DNA from: Lachnospiraceae bacterium
GTDB taxonomy: Bacteria > Bacillota > Clostridia > Lachnospirales > Lachnospiraceae
Direction: 5' to 3'
Length of the DNA stretch: 8,179 bases
Assembly: GCA_014804285.1 (NCBI GenBank)
Contig: JAAVAA010000015.1
Location: 20,672 to 28,850, forward strand
Position numbers and translations under genes: made by a program. Positions 1 to 7,079 of the stretch are shown piece by piece; position 1 is the first letter of the stretch, and each line of letters opens with the position of its first letter. The notes beneath the pieces are model-generated. The model ran no database searches. It was given only the letters and a program-made list of their open reading frames with translations, and was not told where the DNA came from.

Positions 1-2
1 AT

Positions 3-1844
3 TATTCTTCCATATTGGAACTTCGGGTAATATCCACAGAGGATGGATCCGTAATTAACAGTCAGGATATCACATCGCTTATCAGTGAAGAAAATCCTTA
101 TATTCAACAGTTTGTAGTTGACGGAAAGGGAAACTACTATTTTTACAATAGTGATCAGAATATTACTATCGCGGATTCCAATTTACAGAAAACAGGTGAC
201 ATCAACACTGGTGACTGGATCAATGATATGGTTGTATCCCGAGAAGGTGATGTGTATGTTGGTTCTTATGGGGAAACCGGATTGGAACTTAAGAAGGTTG
301 ATTTAAATTCCAAGTCCCTAGGCGAAAAGTTGGAAGGAATATCATCAGGATATGGAAATTGGAATTATTTTTCTTCAACAACAGGAAGCATTTTAGTCTC
401 GGGAGAAAAAATTGGAATCTATGATATTGCATCAGCAACAGAAGAGGTACTTTTTAGCTGGCTGGATGTGGATGTGAACAATAACTATATTGATAATGTG
501 GGTGAGTTGTCTGATGGACGTATCTGGTCCATCTATCAGGATTATGAAGAGGAAAACAGCAAGCCGGAAATTTTGGTTATCAAGAAAGTGGAAGCAGCCA
601 AGGCAACTCATAAGGAAGAGGTTACTTATGGCACAGTCAGTCTGGACTGGGATATGAAACGTTTGATCATTAACTTCAATAAGTCGAACGAGAAGTATCG
701 AATTGTGGTTAAAGAGTACGGCACAGAGGATTATCAAACAGGAATCACACAGCTTAATGCAGATATGACAACTGCAAACTGTCCTGATATTATTAATCTC
801 TCAAATCTTAATTATACTCTGTATGCCAATAAGGGAATTTTGGAAAATCTGTATCCTTACATGGAAAAGAGCGGACTTAAGAAATCGGATTATGTTGAAA
901 ATGTCCTCACAGCCTATGAGGTGGACGGAAAGCTATATGCAATGATTCCGGAATTTTATGTGTCTACGATTTTAGCGAAGAAGTCCGTAGTGGGAGATGT
1001 TGACGGCTGGACACTTTCGGAAATGCTTGATTTTGCGGAAGCAAATAATCCGGAAAACCTTTTCAGCTACGGAAGCCGGTATAGTATATTTTATAGCTGC
1101 ATTTATAATAATATTGATGAGTTTATTGATTGGGAAACCGGAAAATGTTCTTTTGACGGTGAGGAATTTATCAGAACCCTGGAGTTTGCAGCAAAATATC
1201 CGGATCCTGAGGAAGTAAATTATAATGAAGAAGATGAGGGGACTTACGCTAGGCTGAAGGCTAACAAAATTCTTTTGATGGATTCCGGCATCAGTTCTGT
1301 TCAGCAATACCAGATGTTTCAGGGAATGTTTGGCGAGGAGATTGCATTTGTTGGGTATCCTAACCATGAAAGGCAGGGGAATCTGATTATGCCTTCGGGC
1401 GGCTGCATAGGGATTTCTTCCAAGTCAAAGCATAAGGAAGGCGCATGGGAATTTATTCAAAATATGATCAGCAAAGAATATCAGGAAAACAGAACAAATG
1501 ACTGGGGATTCCCAATCATGAAATCTGCTCTTGAGAAGAAGTTTGAGGAGGATATGACTCCGGAATATTATGAAGATGAAAATGGCGAGCAGGTTGAGAA
1601 TACAAAGACCAGTTGGGGATATGATGATTTCAATATAGATATTTATGCCGCAAAGCAGGAAGATATTGATACCGTAAGGAATCTTCTTGAGTCAGCAGAT
1701 AAGATAGTTGGTAGTGTAGATGAACAGCTCACCTCAATTATAACAGAGGAGGCGGATCCGTTTTTCAAAGGTCAAAAGTCTGCAGCTGATGTGGCAAATA
1801 TCATTCAAAACAGAATTCAGATTTATGTGAATGAGAACCGATAG
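3..1844 (+). CDS. Propeller-fused ABC solute-binding protein, 5' end missing
   Basis: The reading frame is open to the left edge (in-frame codons from base 3), so the TTG at 15 is probably internal and the true start lies outside. Residues below count from that TTG. Residues about 30-193 form four repeats of roughly 40 residues (30-62, 69-106, 117-150, 160-193), each with a hydrophobic strand, a D/E-G turn, a second strand and a third strand, which resembles beta-propeller blades. From about 202 to the end is a family 1 extracellular solute-binding domain: an FNKSN segment near 221, a CPDII segment near 256, a YEVDGKLYAMP-like segment at 301-312, and a C-terminal stretch with KSAADVANIIQNR. 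It should capture a ligand, probably a sugar or glycan fragment, outside the membrane and deliver it to the permeases encoded directly downstream. Alignment with the paralogue at 7080 (LDW at 210-212 against TDW at 360-362) implies about 150 missing residues, including signal peptide and two blades. The ligand is unknown. Confidence 0.88.
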   Translation, partial: YSSILELRVISTEDGSVINSQDITSLISEENPYIQQFVVDGKGNYYFYNSDQNITIADSNLQKTGDINTGDWINDMVVSREGDVYVGSYGETGLELKKVDLNSKSLGEKLEGISSGYGNWNYFSSTTGSILVSGEKIGIYDIASATEEVLFSWLDVDVNNNYIDNVGELSDGRIWSIYQDYEEENSKPEILVIKKVEAAKATHKEEVTYGTVSLDWDMKRLIINFNKSNEKYRIVVKEYGTEDYQTGITQLNADMTTANCPDIINLSNLNYTLYANKGILENLYPYMEKSGLKKSDYVENVLTAYEVDGKLYAMIPEFYVSTILAKKSVVGDVDGWTLSEMLDFAEANNPENLFSYGSRYSIFYSCIYNNIDEFIDWETGKCSFDGEEFIRTLEFAAKYPDPEEVNYNEEDEGTYARLKANKILLMDSGISSVQQYQMFQGMFGEEIAFVGYPNHERQGNLIMPSGGCIGISSKSKHKEGAWEFIQNMISKEYQENRTNDWGFPIMKSALEKKFEEDMTPEYYEDENGEQVENTKTSWGYDDFNIDIYAAKQEDIDTVRNLLESADKIVGSVDEQLTSIITEEADPFFKGQKSAADVANIIQNRIQIYVNENR

Positions 1845-1861
1845 TTTGTGTGGTGGTTATA

Positions 1862-2833
1862 ATGCGATTTTTGAAGGGCAGAAAGCCCAAGGAAAGCCTT
1901 TATGAGTTACAAAATGAGGCGACAGAACAAAATAAAGCTGCGAGAAAAGGCAGGAAAACTGGCAGTAACCGGAGAGACCGCAGGGGGAGGCAGATATCTG
2001 TTTTGTATCTGCTCCCCAGCATAATCGGGGTACTGCTGTTTTTCGTGTTGCCGTTTATGATCGTTTTTTATTATTCTGTGATTGACAATCCTATTAGCGG
2101 AGAGTTCGTGTTTTTTGATAATTTTGTTATGGTGTTTCAAAATGCGGCTTTTCAGCAGGCTGCTAAGAATACGTTGATGTTTTCGGCAACAGCGGTACCG
2201 CTTGCCGTTGTATTGTCGATGCTTTTGGCCATGATGTTAGAGAGTAAGATCCCTTTTAAAAGTCAGTTTCGAACCTTTTTCTTAAGTCCGATGATGGTGC
2301 CGATTGCATCGGTAGTGTTGATCTGGCAGGTTTTATTTCATTATAACGGAATGATGAATGAGATTCTGGGCTGGTTTGGACGCGATCGGGTTGACTGGCT
2401 GAATTCTGCTTATGCGCAGGTGGTTATTGTTGTTTTGTTCCTTTGGAAAAATTTGGGTTATAATATGATCCTGTTTATGTCGGCACTGAGCAGTATTCCT
2501 AAGGATATACTTGAGGTGGCAGTATTAGAGAGCGCTTCGCCGTTACAGATATTCTGGCATATTAAGCTGCGCTATTTATCCTCAACCATCCTTTTTGTGA
2601 CAATTATGTCTTTAATAAATTCTTTTAAGGTGTTTCGGGAAATCTATCTGCTAAAAGGAGATTATCCTTTTGATACCATGTATATGCTGCAGCATTTTAT
2701 GAATAATACCTTCGGGAAACTGGATTATCAGAAAATGTCCGCGGCCGCTATCATGATGGCAGTGGTAATGGTAGTGCTTATCGGCATCCTTTTTGTGACC
2801 GAAAGCTATTTCGGAAAGGATGTGGAAGGATGA
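1862..2833 (+). CDS. Carbohydrate ABC transporter permease (MalF/UgpA type)
   Basis: This is an inner-membrane permease subunit of a CUT1-type importer, expected to pair with the next gene product. The protein is 323 residues from the ATG at 1862. A GTG at 1850 would add four residues, but the GGTGG at 1852-1856 sits five bases before the ATG, which favours the ATG; this ribosome site is weak. A strongly basic cytoplasmic N-terminus of about 40 residues precedes the first membrane segment (about 41-68), and about five further hydrophobic segments follow. The ATPase-contacting EAA loop starts at residue 218 and reads EVAVLESAS then IKLRYL. The usual Gly of the DGA triplet is Ser and the usual Pro of IxLP is Arg, so the loop is degenerate. 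It lies 17 bases after the binding-protein stop and overlaps the next gene, consistent with one operon. No ATPase gene is in view, so a shared MsmX-like ATPase encoded elsewhere is likely. Confidence 0.92.
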   Translation: MRFLKGRKPKESLYELQNEATEQNKAARKGRKTGSNRRDRRGRQISVLYLLPSIIGVLLFFVLPFMIVFYYSVIDNPISGEFVFFDNFVMVFQNAAFQQAAKNTLMFSATAVPLAVVLSMLLAMMLESKIPFKSQFRTFFLSPMMVPIASVVLIWQVLFHYNGMMNEILGWFGRDRVDWLNSAYAQVVIVVLFLWKNLGYNMILFMSALSSIPKDILEVAVLESASPLQIFWHIKLRYLSSTILFVTIMSLINSFKVFREIYLLKGDYPFDTMYMLQHFMNNTFGKLDYQKMSAAAIMMAVVMVVLIGILFVTESYFGKDVEG

Positions 2834-3798
2834 TGCGTAAAAAGACGGGACGTTCAAAGGATGAGTTATCTATAGAACGGTGGGATAAACAGGTAAAAGC
2901 GAAAAAAAAGATCCGGAATACCAGACAGATGGTAAGGATATGTTTTGGAACATTATTTGCCGGTTGCTTTGCAGTGTTGTTTCTGATGCCGATTGTACTT
3001 ACAATCACCAATTCCTTTATGGCGGCTTCTGAGATTTCTGCCAATTACGGACAGGTTTTTGCCACATCGGAAACCGGCGGAAAGGTCTATATTTCGGAAA
3101 GAGTGAATTTAAAGTTTATACCGGATATGGTATCGTTCAGTCAGTATATTACCGTACTGTTTAAAAGTCCGGAGTACCTGCTTAAATTTTGGAATTCGGT
3201 GATCCTTGTTGTGCCCATTGTGGCATTTCAGCTTTTGGTTGCCATGGGAGCCTCTTTCGGATTTACAAGATACAGAGGAAGAATAAAAGAAATGATTTTC
3301 TTTCTTTATATCATACTGATGCTGATGCCTTATCAAGTTACGCTTGTCCCCAACTATCTGGTTTCGGACTGGTTAAACATATTAGACACAAACTGGGCGA
3401 TCTGGCTGCCGGGAATTTTTTCACCTTTTGCGGTTTTTCTTCTGACAAAGTATATGAGAAGAATTCCGGTTTCTGTGATGGAAGCGGCGCAGATTGACGG
3501 TGCCGGGGAATTACAGATTTTTCAAAAAATCTGTATGCCTCTTTGCAAAGGAGCTATGTGTTCCGTAGCAATACTTATTTTTATAGATTACTGGAATATG
3601 GTGGAACAGCCGTTGATTCTTCTGGCAGATCCGGAAAAACATCCACTTTCTGTGTTCTTGTCAAAGATCAATGCCGGAGAGATTGGATTAGCATTTGCGG
3701 TTGCAACAATCTATATGGTGCCGCCTATTTTGGTTTTTCTCTACGGGGAAGATTACCTGGTGGAAGGAATCACTTATCAGGGCGGTATTAAAGGATAG
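2830..3798 (+). CDS. Carbohydrate ABC transporter permease (MalG/UgpE/LacG type)
   Basis: This is the second permease subunit of the CUT1 importer, 322 residues. A basic cytoplasmic N-terminus leads into membrane segment 1 at about 36-61. An extended extracellular loop (about 62-110) follows, then several more membrane segments. The EAA loop begins at residue 218 and is canonical: EAAQIDGAGELQIFQKI followed by MP, in contrast to its degenerate partner. The C-terminus (YLVEGITYQGGIKG) matches the usual MalG-type ending. The start is ATGATG: the first ATG (2830) overlaps the upstream TGA as ATGA, and the second (2833) gives a one-base overlap. The GGAAGG at 2824-2829 abuts the first ATG and lies three bases before the second, so either start is possible, and translational coupling to the upstream permease is likely. 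The substrate cannot be read from the sequence; family knowledge suggests a sugar or oligosaccharide. Confidence 0.93.
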   Translation: MMRKKTGRSKDELSIERWDKQVKAKKKIRNTRQMVRICFGTLFAGCFAVLFLMPIVLTITNSFMAASEISANYGQVFATSETGGKVYISERVNLKFIPDMVSFSQYITVLFKSPEYLLKFWNSVILVVPIVAFQLLVAMGASFGFTRYRGRIKEMIFFLYIILMLMPYQVTLVPNYLVSDWLNILDTNWAIWLPGIFSPFAVFLLTKYMRRIPVSVMEAAQIDGAGELQIFQKICMPLCKGAMCSVAILIFIDYWNMVEQPLILLADPEKHPLSVFLSKINAGEIGLAFAVATIYMVPPILVFLYGEDYLVEGITYQGGIKG

Positions 3799-3804
3799 AT
3801 TTAG

Positions 3805-3827
3805 ATATCGGATGATGCATCAGATAT
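3805..3827. repeat. Imperfect inverted repeat with nested palindrome
   Basis: The arms ATATCGGATG (3805-3814) and CATCAGATAT (3818-3827) pair at nine of ten positions around a three-base spacer. Inside it, TGATGCATCA (3813-3822) is a perfect 10-bp palindrome in an alternative register. The stem is AT-rich and not followed by a T-run, so a protein-binding site is more likely than a terminator. Function is not known. Confidence 0.4.
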
Positions 3828-3841
3828 AACATCAGATGTAA
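3818..3841 (+). repeat. Two tandem 12-base repeat units
   Basis: CATCAGATATAA (3818-3829) is immediately followed by CATCAGATGTAA (3830-3841), a match of 11 of 12 bases, and CAT begins a third unit at 3842. The first unit overlaps the right arm of the inverted repeat. A 12-base period is close to one helical turn, so both copies would face a similar side of the DNA, as in an operator. It could also be simple slippage. No regulator gene is nearby. Confidence 0.4.
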
Positions 3842-3883
3842 CATTGGGTAGAAACATGAGGATATATTACGATATGGATGAGG

Positions 3884-3891
3884 AAAGGCGG
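3884..3891 (+). promoter_or_regulatory. Ribosome binding site deciding the adaptor start
   Basis: AAAGGCGG ends 10 bases before the ATG at 3902, a somewhat long spacing. The upstream in-frame ATG at 3878 has only GAGGA at 3858-3862, about 15 bases away, and the good site falls inside that longer reading frame. This favours 3902 and places the membrane anchor close to the N-terminus, as is normal for this family. Confidence 0.55.
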
Positions 3892-3901
3892 TAAGTATAT
3901 C

Positions 3902-5908
3902 ATGAACGAGCAGAATGCAGGAAAAAGAAGAGAATGGGTTAAAAATGTAGCGATCATCTTTTTGGTGATCTTGCTGATCTTAACATTTTTCTCGAATACC
4001 ATTATGAATTACTCACTGCCGGAGGTGGCAACCCAATATGTCCAGAGGGGCAGCATTACGGCAAAGGTTCGGGGAACCGGAAACGTGGAAGCAACGGACC
4101 CTTACAATGTGATGGTGAAAGAATCCAGAGTGATTGCCAGCGTTGCGGTAAAGCAGGGAGATCAGGTGGAAAAGGATCAGATCCTTTATTATCTTGAGGA
4201 TGCGGAAAGTGAAGAACTTGCCAAGGCTGAGGAGGAACTGGAAGACCTTAAGTTAAATTATATGAAGGGACTTTTTGGCAGTAATGTTTCTCCGGAAGTC
4301 ATCAGCAAGGTGGCGAACGGAAATGTTGACGGATTTTCAGTCCTACAGGCAAAGGTAACGGATATGCAGAACCGCTTGGATAATGCGGAGGCAAGGGTGA
4401 AGGAATGCCAGGAGAATCTGGATAAGATTAGTTTGCAGAGTACTATAAGCAGCAACAATTCCTCGGTAAGTACCATATCGGATGAGTTGGAGAAAGATCT
4501 TGCAACTGCGGATATGGAAAAGATAAAAACTGCATTTGATAACAGTAAAGCAGAAAGACTTGCAGAACTAAGTAGTGAAATTCAGGAAAAGACAAATCAG
4601 ATAGATGATTTGAAAGAACTGATAGATAAAGCACAATCATACGCAGGAGGCAGTAGTACAGGAGCAGATGGCAGTTCGAGTGTAGCAGCGGAGGTATTCG
4701 ACCAAAGAAAAAAGGATGTAGATGATAAAATTGCAGAACTCAAGAGTAAACAATATCCATCAAAAATTTCATTCCCAGATGATCCAACAGAGAAGAATAT
4801 TAAAACGTGGTATGATAACATAGAATGGGGTGCGATGAATGATGATCCGGATAGACAGAAAGCTTGTCAGGCAGATTATGGAGAATACCGGGTTGCTATG
4901 GATTTGCTGAATGAGGCGGCAAGTACACTGAAAGAATATAGCGGAAATTCAACAGATCAATTGAGCAGATTGGAAAAGTTGGAAGATCAGTTAACTTCTT
5001 TACAAAATAAAAAGGCGGAAGTAGAAGCCATTACTGTTACGTCTGAGAACGGTTATTTAGATGCATTAAACCGCCTGAATCAGGCAACGAGAAATATTAC
5101 AGAACTGACTTACGCAGACAAGCAGACCTCTGTTGCATACCAGAATCAAATCGCCAATGCGGAAGCTGCCTTAAAAACCGCTCAGTCTGTTTATGATCTT
5201 CTGAAAGAGGAGCAGACTAATATGAATGCGGATATTAATGCGGAGCTTGATCTTGCCAAGGCCAGCAAGGATATCGCTAAGAAACAGGAGGAAATTGAGA
5301 AGCTGCGTGAAAAGTCCATGGGAGCGGAAATTAAGGCGCCGGTAGCGGGAACAGTCACTTCACTTGCTTATGTGGCAGGAGAAACCACGAAACCGGAAGA
5401 TGCAGCAGCGGTTATTCAGGTGGAGGGTAAAGGTTATACTCTCAGCATTTCCGTGACCAATGACCAGGCAAATAAGGTTAAAGTAGGAGATGAGGCAGAA
5501 CTTCAAAACTCATGGTACTATGATGATGTTAAGATTCTTCTTGCATCCATTAAACCTGATCCGGATGCACCGGGACAGAAAAAGCTTCTAACATTTGATG
5601 TATCAGGTGACAGCCTTACACCGGGACAGGCGTTAAATATTTCCGTGGGACAAAGAAACGCTGAATATGAGCTGGTGGTTCCTAATAGTGCTGTCAGAGA
5701 GGACAATAACGGGAAGTTTATTTTGACAGTGGAATCCAAGAGCAGTCCTTTGGGCAATCGGTACATTGCTACAAGAGTGGATGTTGAGGTATTAGCATCG
5801 GATGATAACAATACAGCAATTTCGGCACCGCTTTACGGATATGAATATGTAATAACCACCTCAACGAAGCCTGTTGAAGCAGGTAAACAGGTAAGGTTGA
5901 ACGAGTAA
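3902..5908 (+). CDS. HlyD/MacA-type membrane fusion (adaptor) protein
   Basis: The product is 668 residues from the ATG at 3902 (676 from the ATG at 3878). It has one N-terminal membrane anchor at about 15-33, with the rest outside the cell. The first half of a lipoyl-like barrel-sandwich domain is at about 50-99. A very long helical, coiled-coil-rich hairpin covers about 100-473. The second lipoyl half carries the signature IKAPVAGTV at 477-485. A beta-barrel and a membrane-proximal domain follow to the end, with VPNSAV as a typical strand. MacA-type adaptors are usually near 370-400 residues, so the excess lies almost wholly in the hairpin, about 370 residues here. The middle (about 180-370) is less regular, with a Gly/Ser-rich stretch near 255-265 and a Pro/Trp-containing section near 286-310. 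Adaptors normally work with a MacB-like ABC permease, and the next gene encodes a MacB-core protein, so partnership is likely. Its role in a monoderm may be complex assembly or substrate delivery rather than outer-membrane contact. Confidence 0.9.
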   Translation: MNEQNAGKRREWVKNVAIIFLVILLILTFFSNTIMNYSLPEVATQYVQRGSITAKVRGTGNVEATDPYNVMVKESRVIASVAVKQGDQVEKDQILYYLEDAESEELAKAEEELEDLKLNYMKGLFGSNVSPEVISKVANGNVDGFSVLQAKVTDMQNRLDNAEARVKECQENLDKISLQSTISSNNSSVSTISDELEKDLATADMEKIKTAFDNSKAERLAELSSEIQEKTNQIDDLKELIDKAQSYAGGSSTGADGSSSVAAEVFDQRKKDVDDKIAELKSKQYPSKISFPDDPTEKNIKTWYDNIEWGAMNDDPDRQKACQADYGEYRVAMDLLNEAASTLKEYSGNSTDQLSRLEKLEDQLTSLQNKKAEVEAITVTSENGYLDALNRLNQATRNITELTYADKQTSVAYQNQIANAEAALKTAQSVYDLLKEEQTNMNADINAELDLAKASKDIAKKQEEIEKLREKSMGAEIKAPVAGTVTSLAYVAGETTKPEDAAAVIQVEGKGYTLSISVTNDQANKVKVGDEAELQNSWYYDDVKILLASIKPDPDAPGQKKLLTFDVSGDSLTPGQALNISVGQRNAEYELVVPNSAVREDNNGKFILTVESKSSPLGNRYIATRVDVEVLASDDNNTAISAPLYGYEYVITTSTKPVEAGKQVRLNE

Positions 5909-5929
5909 AAAAGAAATAGACAGATCAGA

Positions 5930-5949
5930 TTCTGCAATTTGGTGCAGAA
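5930..5949 (+). repeat. Perfect 7-bp hairpin just before the ribosome site
   Basis: TTCTGCA (5930-5936) and TGCAGAA (5943-5949) are exact reverse complements around the six-base loop ATTTGG. The stem ends two bases before the ribosome site GAAAGGAG. No T-run follows, so it is not an intrinsic terminator. It may influence ribosome access or protect the mRNA end after processing; this is inference. Confidence 0.45.
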
Positions 5950-5950
5950 A

Positions 5951-5958
5951 GAAAGGAG
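5951..5958 (+). promoter_or_regulatory. Strong ribosome binding site for the GTG start at 5965
   Basis: GAAAGGAG lies six bases before the GTG at 5965 and is a near-ideal Shine-Dalgarno sequence. It supports the GTG start, which also places the first membrane segment at residues 17-36. Confidence 0.75.
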
Positions 5959-5964
5959 ACAGCT

Positions 5965-7065
5965 GTGAGCAATAAGATAAAATCTTTTTTGAGCGGGCTT
6001 ACGTTGAAGCAGATTATTTTATCTTCCGTTTTTGTACTGTCTCTTATTCTGTTTCTGATACTTACACTATGGTCAAATCAGATGGTGGATGGTCTGATTG
6101 ACCAGCAGGCCGCAGTCCGGTGGGATACAGAGGGAAAGAGCGCTCAGGTCAGTTGTTATTTGTCGGAGCGGGTAGAACTTGATGAAATGATGATCATCAA
6201 TTTTGAAAAACAGTTGGAACAACAGCTTAAGGAGATTCTTTCCGCTGAAGAGTATTCTGAGGATAACGGGAAGCGGCTGGTGGCAGACGCATACAGCTCT
6301 CAGGGGCGGATAACGGTAATCAGCGAGAAAAGTACGCTGGAAGCGGCGGCAGTGGGTGTTGGAGGTGATTTCTTTTTGTTTCACCCGCTTACGTTGGTAT
6401 CAGGAGGATACTTTTCCGGTGATGATCTGATGAAGGATCATATAATATTAGATGAGGAAGCTGCCTGGCAGTTGTTTGGATCTTCTGATATTGCAGGACA
6501 GAGTGTGATGATTGGCGGAATTCCACACTATGTAGGCGGTGTGATTAAAAGACAGACCGGAAGATTTGCCGAGAAAGCAGGACTTGATAAGACGGTTGTC
6601 TATCTGTCCAATGAGAGTCTTTTGGCATATGGAGAAAGTGGAGGGATCAGTACTTATGAAGTACTGGCGCCAAATCCGGTAAAACATTTTGTTTATACGG
6701 CAGTGAAAGAAAAACTGGGTGTGGATGAAAACAGTATGATCGTAGTGGAAAACTCATCCCGTTATACCATAGAATCACTGATACCGGTGATTCTGGATTT
6801 TGGAACCAGATCCATGCAGGATTCCGGCGTGAAATTCCCTTACTGGGAAAATATCGGCAGGGGAGCAGAGGATGTAAAAGCGTTAGTACTTTTGTGGCAG
6901 GGAATCTTTCTGCTGATACCAACAGTCATTCTTGTGGTATTTCTATTCATAAAATGGAAAAACAGAAACTTCTCATGGAGAGATGTTGGAAATTATCTGA
7001 TAGATACGAAGGAAAAGCTGCGGCAGCATGCTATAGCGAAAAAGGATAAGTGGAAAGACTTTTAA
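5965..7065 (+). CDS. Stand-alone MacB-type extracellular core domain protein with two membrane segments
   Basis: The protein has 366 residues and starts at GTG. Membrane segment 1 is at about 17-36, a large extracellular domain spans 37-305, membrane segment 2 is at about 306-329, and a basic cytoplasmic tail of about 37 residues follows. The extracellular part carries MacB periplasmic-core hallmarks: GGYFSGDD at 147-154, then ILDEEAAWQLFG at 161-172, DIAGQSVMIGG at 175-185 and a YVGGV strand at 189-193. In family members these read like a 'vvLgeavArrLFG...dpiGktirigg..ytVvGV' block. A normal MacB/FtsX-type permease has four membrane segments and a partner or fused ATPase. Here segments 3 and 4 are absent and no Walker motif is seen. 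The frame ends cleanly with good flanking signals, so it looks like a deliberate short form rather than a broken gene. It lies directly after the adaptor gene, its natural partner family. The function is not known; it could be a scaffold, sensor or half-permease needing another subunit. Confidence 0.75.
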   Translation: MSNKIKSFLSGLTLKQIILSSVFVLSLILFLILTLWSNQMVDGLIDQQAAVRWDTEGKSAQVSCYLSERVELDEMMIINFEKQLEQQLKEILSAEEYSEDNGKRLVADAYSSQGRITVISEKSTLEAAAVGVGGDFFLFHPLTLVSGGYFSGDDLMKDHIILDEEAAWQLFGSSDIAGQSVMIGGIPHYVGGVIKRQTGRFAEKAGLDKTVVYLSNESLLAYGESGGISTYEVLAPNPVKHFVYTAVKEKLGVDENSMIVVENSSRYTIESLIPVILDFGTRSMQDSGVKFPYWENIGRGAEDVKALVLLWQGIFLLIPTVILVVFLFIKWKNRNFSWRDVGNYLIDTKEKLRQHAIAKKDKWKDF

Positions 7066-7073
7066 AGGGGGGA
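7066..7073 (+). promoter_or_regulatory. Ribosome binding site with a run of six G
   Basis: AGGGGGGA begins immediately after the stop of the MacB-core gene and lies six bases before the TTG at 7080. It supports TTG as the start, since no nearby in-frame ATG would retain a signal peptide. The gap between the two genes is only 14 bases, indicating co-transcription. The homopolymer G run is a possible slippage point that could change spacing. Confidence 0.7.
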
Positions 7074-7079
7074 TAGTTT

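Larger units (their letters stand above)
3799..3901. other. Intergenic spacer between importer and adaptor genes
   Basis: This is the longest non-coding gap in the window, 103 bases, separating the importer genes from the adaptor gene. It contains an imperfect inverted repeat and a 12-base tandem repeat, listed separately, and ends in a purine-rich ribosome site. No convincing sigma-A promoter is visible: TTGGGT at 3844 is followed by TATATT at 3863, only 13 bases apart. No GC-rich stem with a T-run is present, so I see no intrinsic terminator. Read-through from the permeases is therefore plausible, with the repeats as possible regulatory sites. Confidence 0.5.
5909..5964 (+). other. Short spacer between adaptor and MacB-core genes
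   Basis: These 56 bases hold a perfect hairpin and the ribosome site of the next gene, both listed separately. There is no T-run after the hairpin and no recognisable promoter, so transcription probably continues. Confidence 0.5.

Noticed and set aside
972..1367. Minus-strand open frame of 131 codons inside the binding-protein gene
   Set aside because: It lies wholly opposite a well-supported coding region, has no recognisable domain, and is best explained as a shadow of the sense codons.
3189..3497. Plus-strand overlapping frame of 102 codons inside the second permease
   Set aside because: The permease frame has clear family motifs through the whole stretch, whereas this alternative frame is rich in Cys, Gly and Ser without a recognisable pattern.
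3844..3868. Possible promoter TTGGGT / TATATT ahead of the adaptor gene
   Set aside because: The spacing is only 13 bases and the -35 match is poor, so it does not meet a usual sigma-A promoter.
5518..5811. Minus-strand open frame of 97 codons inside the adaptor gene
   Set aside because: It is antisense to the conserved beta-barrel part of the adaptor and lacks an independent ribosome site or family signature.
5930..5949. Hairpin as an intrinsic terminator after the adaptor gene
   Set aside because: There is no T-run after the stem; a purine-rich ribosome site follows instead.
5965..7065. MacB-core gene as a pseudogene of a full permease
   Set aside because: No remnants of membrane segments 3 and 4 are found after the stop: only 14 bases separate it from the next gene, and these hold its ribosome site.
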